Positions 58,314 to 64,000 of a DNA stretch of 64,000 nucleotides are shown piece by piece; within the stretch, counting starts at the first letter, position 1; the number at the start of each line of letters is the position of its first letter. The notes under the pieces are model-generated. The model ran no database searches. It had not been told where the DNA came from and saw only the letters and a list, made by a program, of their open reading frames with translations. Location of the stretch: the NCBI GenBank assembly GCA_947044365.1, contig OX345641.1, forward strand, positions 3,633,460-3,697,459. The letters run 5' to 3'. A program made the translations under genes and the position numbers. This DNA is from Petrosia ficiformis (Eukaryota > Porifera > Demospongiae > Haplosclerida > Petrosiidae).

Positions 58314-59094
58314 TTAAAGGGGATGGAGCATCTTTGTTCGGCCGTAACTGGCTGGAACATATCAAACTCAACTGGTCGGCCATTCATAGTGTTTCTAACA
58401 CTCAGGATATTGAAGACATCCTCAAAAATCATCAGCAGTTATTCCGAAAGGAGTTGGGCACCCTTAAAGGCATGGAAGCTCAAATACATGTCCCACCCAA
58501 AGCTCAACCTCGTTATTTCAAAACAAGATCATTGCCATATTCATTGAAAGTCAAAGTCGAAAAAGAACTAGAGCGTTTAAAAGAAACTGGAGTCATCACA
58601 CTGGGCAGCTCCAATAGTTCCTGTCGTAAAATCTGATGGAAGTATCCGCATATGTGGTGACTACAGTCAATGCTGTGTCAAGACTAGATAACTACCCTTT
58701 ACCGCGAGTGGAGGATCTATTTACTGCCATGACTGGTGGAAAACCTTTTTCAAAACAGGATCTCACACAGGCTTATCAGCAGTTGCTACTCGTAGAGGAT
58801 TCAAAAAGGTATACAACTATAAATACAACCAAAGGTCTTTTTCAAAAACAACGACTACCTTTTGGTATATCTTCAGCACCAGCCATTTTCCAAAGGTCAA
58901 TGGACAGCCTTCTGCAAGATCAACCTGGTGTAGTAGTTTACCTAGATGATGTGCTGGTGACAGGATTGAATAAAGACGAACATCTGAGGAATCTGGATTG
59001 CGTCATGAACCAACTGCAGTCAGCTGGTGTGTTCCTGAAACAATCAAAGTGTGTTTTCCTAGCCCCCTCAGTGGAGTATTTAGGACATTATTGA
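58223..59094 (+). pseudogene. pol: Reverse transcriptase region
   Basis: LFGRNWLEHI and the RT N-terminal segment are in one frame to 58636. Small deletions around 58600-58660 shift the [12 protein letters not shown] segment. From 58636 on, FSKQDLTQAYQQ (catalytic D), LPFGISSAPAIFQ and VVYLDDVLV (catalytic YLDD) are intact until a TGA at 59092. Confidence 0.85.
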
Positions 59095-59661
59095 CAAAGA
59101 TGGATTACATCCTGCTCCAGAGAAGGTTCATGCTATTCAAAATGCTCCAGAACCACGGAACTTATCAGAACTAAAATCATTCTTAGGACTAATAAATTAT
59201 TATTCTAAATTCATGTCTAACCTTGCGAGGCTTCTCTCTCCCCTCTACAGATTACTTCAAAAAGATAGCAAATGGTTGTGGACTACAGAACACTCTGAAT
59301 CATTCAATCAAGCCAAACAACTACTTCAATCATCAGCTGTATTAGTTCATTACAATAGTCAAAGGAACTGATCCTTTCCTGTGATGCTTCACTGTATGGG
59401 TTAGGAGCAGTTCTGGGCCATAGAATGCAAGACAAGTCTGAAAAACCTATAGCCTTTGCCTCCTGCACTCTAGCTAAAGCAGAGCAGAAGTATTCACAAC
59501 TAGAAAAGGAAGGATTAGCTATAATATTTGCCATCAAGAAATTCCATCAGTACCTGTATGGGCGATCCTTCACCATCTACTCTGATCACCATGCAGCCAT
59601 GAAATATCTCTTTAATGAATCTAGACAAGTGCTTCATCAAGGATACAGAGATGGGCATTAA
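59095..59661 (+). pseudogene. pol: RT connection and RNase H region
   Basis: [20 protein letters not shown] (connection) is followed by an RNase H segment, [48 protein letters not shown] and [11 protein letters not shown]. At least two frame changes, near 59360 and 59640. Confidence 0.8.
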
Positions 59662-60570
59662 CACTAAGAGCATACCAATACACCATTCAACATCGACCAG
59701 GAGCCAAGATGGGCATGCAGATGCTCTAAGTCGCTTACCACTGCCTGTACAACTGAAAGAGTCAGACATTCCATCTCCAGCAGATATAAAACTCCTATGG
59801 CAACATCTCTCAGAAATCATAGTAAATGCTACACATATTCGTACTTGGATTGAAAAAGATCCTACATTATCCAGAATTCAACACTTTATTCTTCATGGTT
59901 GGCCTGAAAGTATTCCTGATTCATCTTTTCAACCCTACTTCAATCGTCGTGATGAACTCAGTGCTGTGGATGGATGTATCCTATGGGGAGCACGAGTAGT
60001 CATTCCACCTGCTGGACGTCAGTTGGTGATATTTCAACTTCATGATACTCATCCAGGAACAAGTAAAATGAAGAGTCTTGCTCGTTCGTATGTTTGGTGG
60101 CCAGGTTTAGATACGGATATAATAACCACTGTTCAACACTGTCACACCTGCCAACTAAACAAGCCAATGCCTCCAAAAGCTCCACTACATCCTTGGGAAT
60201 GGCTATCACGCCCTTGGGCGAGAGTACATATAGACCATGCCGGTCCATTTCAAGGAAAACTGTTTCTGCTACTAGTATATAGATGCACATTCAAAATGGA
60301 TGGAAGTACATATTGTTCCCTCTACTTCAGCTGAAGCCACTATTGCCACATTAAGAAACATTTTTCTACTTTTGGACTTCCTGAACAACAAGTATCTGAT
60401 AACGGCTCCGGTTTTACCAGTACAGAATTCCAAAAATTTCTGATGGCAAATGGAGTGAAACAAATCCTCACATCTCCATATCATCCATCTTCAAATGGAC
60501 TGGCAGAGAGAGCCGTGCAGACATTTAAGAATGCAGTGAAGAAGTTGGATGGTCTAATAGAGGTTTGACT
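59662..60570 (+). pseudogene. pol: Integrase zinc finger and catalytic core
   Basis: HDTHPGTSKMKSLARSYVWW and HCHTCQ form the HHCC finger. VHIDHAGPFQGK supplies the first catalytic D; VSDNGSGFTSTEF gives the second, and the third acidic residue follows HPSSNGLAERAVQ (E). Frame changes occur near 60290 and 60360 and a TGA near 60567. Confidence 0.82.
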
Positions 60571-61135
60571 CAGCAAATTTCTATTCACGTACCGTATCAC
60601 TCCACAGACTACGACTGGAGTCTCTCCAGCCCAACTCTTGATGGGGAGGAGGTTGAGGACACATCTGGATCTACTCCATCCAGATACTGTCTCAAGAGTA
60701 AATGAAAAACAGGAAAAGAGTATACCAAGACAATTCAGAGTTGGAGAAAGGGTGTATGCTAAGAATTTCCGTGGACCCAAATGGATTCCAGGAGAGATAA
60801 TTAAAATCACAGGACCCCTGTCATATCAGGTGGAAACAAAGGAAGGCTTGATTTTGCGAAAGCATGTAGACCATATTCGAAGGAATTATTCAGAAGATGA
60901 TGGTAACTCGACAGTGACACCTAATACCCAGTTACCAGCCACAGATGATGAGTGGGTTCTGCCAAATGGTTTTGCTACCAATCTTGAAACACCCAGAATT
61001 TCCAATGCCCAAACACCACCAACAAGTCAAGCTCCTATTCGTCGTTCCAACAGACCTCATCCCCTGTTGATAGATACTCCCCTTCTTGTTACACCTAAAG
61101 GGGGAGGAGACAATGAAGGTAGAGCAATTATCTGA
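60571..61135 (+). pseudogene. pol: Integrase C-terminal region
   Basis: From 60638: MGRRLRTHLDLLHPD, FRVGERVYAKNF and GPLSYQVETKEG, the GPY/F-type integrase C-terminal module that contacts LTR DNA, then a Thr/Pro-rich tail over the polypurine tract. Confidence 0.75.
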
Positions 61136-61559
61136 AGAAATATTCACTTAAAAAACGTGGAAAACCTAGTTTATCACATTCTTTTCTCAACCTTATATTT
61201 AATGGTAAGGTGACAGAAGCCCTACAACTATTGTCCACTTGTAAATGAGGAAGGCTATATACTTAGTTTGAAAGATGTAGTCCCTTCCAATAGCTCTCAA
61301 GAATTAGTCAAATAAATTTTAAAAGACAAGCACCCACCAAGCCAACAAGCAAATCCAGACAATGTCACATTGCTGAGTCATGATAGAGACGTTCATCCTG
61401 TTATTTACCAACATATTGATGCAAGACAAGCTTACATAAAAAGGAGCAGCTGGTCCCTCGGGGCTTAACTCATGGAGACATCTATGTACATGTACATCAT
61501 TTTGGGCTGCATTGGATAATTTATATCACTTACTAGCTGAAATTACTATGTACTGAGTT

Positions 61560-62180
61560 TGTTGATCCCAAGATTTTATTACCTTTTCTAGCTAGCCGCC
61601 TCATTGCACTGGACAAGAATTCAGGAGTTCGCCCAATTGGTGTTGGTGAAACAGTTAGGAGACTGATGACAAAAGCAGTTTTACATGTCCTTAGACATGA
61701 TATTTTGGACTTGGTGGGAGTCCAACAGTTATGTGTGGGCCAGACAAAGGGAGTGGAGTCAGCAGTTCACACTGTTCAAGAAATATCAATGTTAGTGAAG
61801 CTGCCCTTCTGGTGGATACAAGTGATGCAAGTAATGCATTTAATTCCATGAACAGGGCCACAGCTTTTGCAAATGTTATGTCATTATGTCCATCATTAGC
61901 CAAGCTGTTAATCAATTGTTATAGGGAGTCGTCAGACCTTTATATCGATGCATGCATGGTGAGGTCATTCAACCACAGGAAGGGGCCACACAAGGCGATC
62001 CATTGTCAATGCTTTTTTATGCCATGGCGACAATCCCTCTAATAAAGTCTCTACCAAACACCGTACAACAAGTATGGTATGCTGATGATGGAACTGCCCT
62101 GGGGCCAGTAAGACACTTAAGGAACTGGTGGAACGAGTTGAATTCCATTGGTCCTAGTTTCGGTTTTTGCCTAATGCCGT
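61560..62180 (+). pseudogene. Non-LTR reverse transcriptase core
   Basis: RLIALDKNSGVRPIGVGET (61590 on) and LVDTSDASNAFNSMNRATAF lie in different frames (change near 61800). QGDPLSMLFYAM and VWYADDGTALG are in the 61952-62182 frame. The catalytic Asp pair YADD is present. A TGA closes the frame at 62180. Confidence 0.75.
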
Positions 62181-62270
62181 GAAGACCTAGCTCGTAGTTA
62201 AAGAGGATCAGCAACTTATGCTGCTCTAACACATGGCCTATCAAGTTGGTAGCTATATCTATCCAAAGCA

Positions 62271-63094
62271 ATGCCGTCCATCGATCAACATCTACAACAT
62301 TTGGAAGAGGTGCTACTAGAAGAAGTACTCCTTAATTTAACTCACAGGCTTCCACCAAGTACATCTGATAGAGATATATTTGCCTTGCCAATAAAACACA
62401 GTGGATTGGGTATTCGTAACCCTGCATATAAGGCTGATTTTCAATATACAACATCCCACGCTGTTTGTACATTGATTATTAATAACATCACTTCGGGTAA
62501 TTATGTATATGACTATGAATGCGAGGGATCCCGCAAAAGTGGAAATGGAAAAATAAAGAAGAAATCGACAGGCATTGAATTTAAATCAACTAAGGGATTC
62601 TTTACAATCTGAAGATCAACGAATATTGTCACTAAGGTGCTTCTAGCTGGTTGATTCCATTACCTTTACGAGTCTTTGGTTTCTGTCTCCATAAATGAGC
62701 CTTTTTTGATGCCTTGGCATTAAGATGTGGTTGGTTACCTCAGCAACCTCCAGTCAATTGTGCATGCAGAGTTGCCTTTTTGGTAGACCATGCCCTTTCT
62801 TGTCGAAAGGTGGGATATCCCTCCATTAGACATAATGAGATTCGTAATTTAACAGCTAATTAAAAGTTTAAAATGAAGTCTGCAATGATGTATTATTGGA
62901 GCCACCCCTTCAGCCCTTGACTGGTGAAAAGTTTCCCTGTACTTTGGTAAATACTTCAGAGGGGGCTCGCCTGGATATATTATTCAATGGTTTTTGGGGT
63001 TGTAAATTTAGAAAACGTTTGTAGATGTTCGAGTTTTTAATCCACACGCTCCATCCTACAAGTGTTTGCAGATTGAAGAGTGTTATAACAAGAT
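62271..63094 (+). pseudogene. Retroelement thumb, CCHC and endonuclease region
   Basis: LPIKHSGLGIRNPAYKADF (62380s) is the typical post-RT segment. Near 62740-62850 CACRVAFLVDHALSC then IRHNEIRNLTA gives C-C-H-C. GARLDILFNGFWG and, one frame on, DVRVFNPHAPS supply acidic residues of a PD-(D/E)xK-like nuclease (inference). Broken by stops at several points. Confidence 0.65.
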
Positions 63095-63510
63095 ATATAG
63101 AGAAAAAAGTATCCCTATGACTGCTTTGTGGTGTCCATCATTCAGTAATCATGGCTAACTTTATGATGCCTGAAACACATTAGCCTATTATAGTTATTAT
63201 TTTGATTATCTACTCTGTTTACCTTTTAAAGAACCTTGTAGAACTTGTAGAATATATTACAGGTAGAATAGCTAGCTATTAGTTCCAGTTTCTACGTAAA
63301 CTACACAGCTTTCTTTCTGCTGGTCTGTAGAGCTTGATCGCGCGTTCTTTTACGCGCCACGCCCATTAATTGACCGAGCCCCCGGGAATGATGTAACTTC
63401 CTTAACTACGTATACAACGCATACTCGCGTAGGTGACACAAGAATATATATATATATACATGTAGTTCGAACCCGCAATCATAGGGATGGCTCTACGGGC
63501 CATAAAAAAC
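63095..63510 (+). mobile_element. MITE family F inserted in the retroelement, 7-bp target duplication
   Basis: 416 bp from ATATAGAGAAAAAAGTATCC to GGCCATAAAAAAC, flanked by ACAAGAT at 63088-63094 and 63511-63517. It interrupts the retroelement reading frame between the codons for YNK and IEKK. TCCCTATGA/TCATAGGGA are the inverted words. Confidence 0.85.
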
Positions 63511-63818
63511 ACAAGATTGAGAAGAAAACAACCTACGAGAGGAAAATTCTGGAAGTAGAACATTCTTCCTTCATTCCATTAGTGTTCTCAATAACTGGTG
63601 GTATGGTTGGAGAATGCAATATGTTTTACAAAAGATTGGCACAGATGTTGGCAGAGAAAAGGCAGTCAAGGTACAGTGAAGTTTTGTGTTCGTTACGATG
63701 TTGTATATCATTCTTGTTACTACGATTCTCGATCCAAGGACTTTGTGGAGCCCGTTCATCACATAACCACCCAGTAATATATCCCTTGGACCTAATAATT
63801 GTTGAATCTGAGTTATGA
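63511..63818 (+). pseudogene. Retroelement C-terminal region
   Basis: After the MITE the frame resumes with IEKKTTYERKILEVEHSSF and, one frame on, FSITGGMVGECNMFYKRLAQ, LRCCISFLLLRFSIQGLCGA and a stop at 63818. This tail is shared by the family members I know from sponge and coral genomes. Confidence 0.65.
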
Positions 63819-63939
63819 CTAAATTATGAATGACTAAATTATGAATTAAATTATGGATTAAATTATTATTGTTTCTTGACCTATACATTACAACTATTGT
63901 ACACCATATGTGTGTATTTATACTGAGAGCTGGTTCTCA

Positions 63940-63962
63940 TTATATTATTATTATTATTATAA
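63940..63962. repeat. (ATT)n microsatellite
   Basis: Seven TTA/ATT units near the window end. Nothing else is seen after 63871. Confidence 0.75.
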
Positions 63963-64000
63963 AAAGATCAATAATACTTTACTTATAAAAGATTTTAGAA

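Larger units (their letters stand above)
56552..61112 (+). mobile_element. Ty3/gypsy-type LTR retrotransposon, defective
   Basis: In order: 5' LTR, primer-binding region, gag, zinc knuckles, protease, reverse transcriptase, RNase H, integrase, polypurine tract AAAGGGGGAGGAGA (61098-61111). The domain order RT-RH-INT places it in the Ty3/gypsy group. Coding is broken by stops and frame changes at many points, and the 3' LTR is absent: the next sequence is already the coding region of another retroelement. Transcription would be plus strand. Confidence 0.88.
61140..63870 (+). mobile_element. Non-LTR retroelement with RT, CCHC and restriction-like endonuclease, defective
   Basis: Several frames together show an N-terminal part (FLNLIFNGKVTEALQLLS), SRLIALDKNSGVRPIGVGET, a DxSNAFNSMNR (motif A), EGATQGDPLSMLFYAMA (motif B), QVWYADDGTALG (catalytic YADD), then CACRVAFLVDHALSC...IRHNE, a CCHC motif like that before the endonuclease of R2-type elements, ARLDI/DVRVFNPH acidic residues, FSITGGM and the C-terminus. 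It ends in short TAAATTATGAAT repeats (63826-63870). Stops and frameshifts throughout; split by a MITE at 63095. R2-type assignment is inference. Confidence 0.7.

Noticed and set aside
61140..61560. A 3' LTR of the gypsy element
   Set aside because: Sequence after the polypurine tract does not match 56552-57166 and instead encodes the start of another retroelement.

Overview
The window is nuclear DNA of a metazoan, most likely a sponge (inference). The evidence is GT-AG introns, AT-rich sequence packed with palindromic ACATGT-type satellites and short inverted-repeat transposons, one long centrosomal gene, and a small family of secreted cysteine-rich proteins of a type I associate with sponges and cnidarians. 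I could not run a database search, so names rest on motif recognition and intron-phase checking.

The main gene runs on the minus strand from an ATG at 46711 to a stop at 2152. It is assembled from 22 exons, two of them tentative, with about 1439 codons over 44.6 kb. Exons 1-11 encode leucine-rich repeats and a cap matching CEP97, the centriole-capping partner of CP110. A low-complexity linker follows, then two IQ motifs and a short coiled coil. The gene continues, in compatible phases, into a fibronectin type III domain and a serine/proline-rich tail, which I do not know from vertebrate CEP97. Intron 1 is only 50 nt, while other introns reach many kb because of satellites, MITEs and SINE-like elements.

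Intron 8 holds a complete intronless gene on the same strand (39999-41009) for a secreted protein with a fibrinogen-like CDM motif. A second intact copy lies upstream of the CEP97 start (54131-55153), and a broken copy sits between them (48645-49746). The copy at 52632-55245 begins with a piece of CEP97 exon 9, so it was copied out of the CEP97 intron. A 2.9-kb satellite of about 23-bp near-palindromic units fills the space between the broken copy and this duplicated block.

The right end (56.3-63.9 kb) is a graveyard of larger mobile elements: a tyrosine-recombinase fragment on the minus strand; a Ty3/gypsy-type LTR element with a 5' LTR split by a MITE, a multiply broken gag-pol and no 3' LTR; and a broken non-LTR retroelement with a YADD reverse transcriptase, a CCHC motif and a likely restriction-like endonuclease, itself split by a MITE with a 7-bp target duplication. 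At least nine inverted-repeat families and three tRNA-like families recur across the window, and several insertions are nested with readable target-site duplications.
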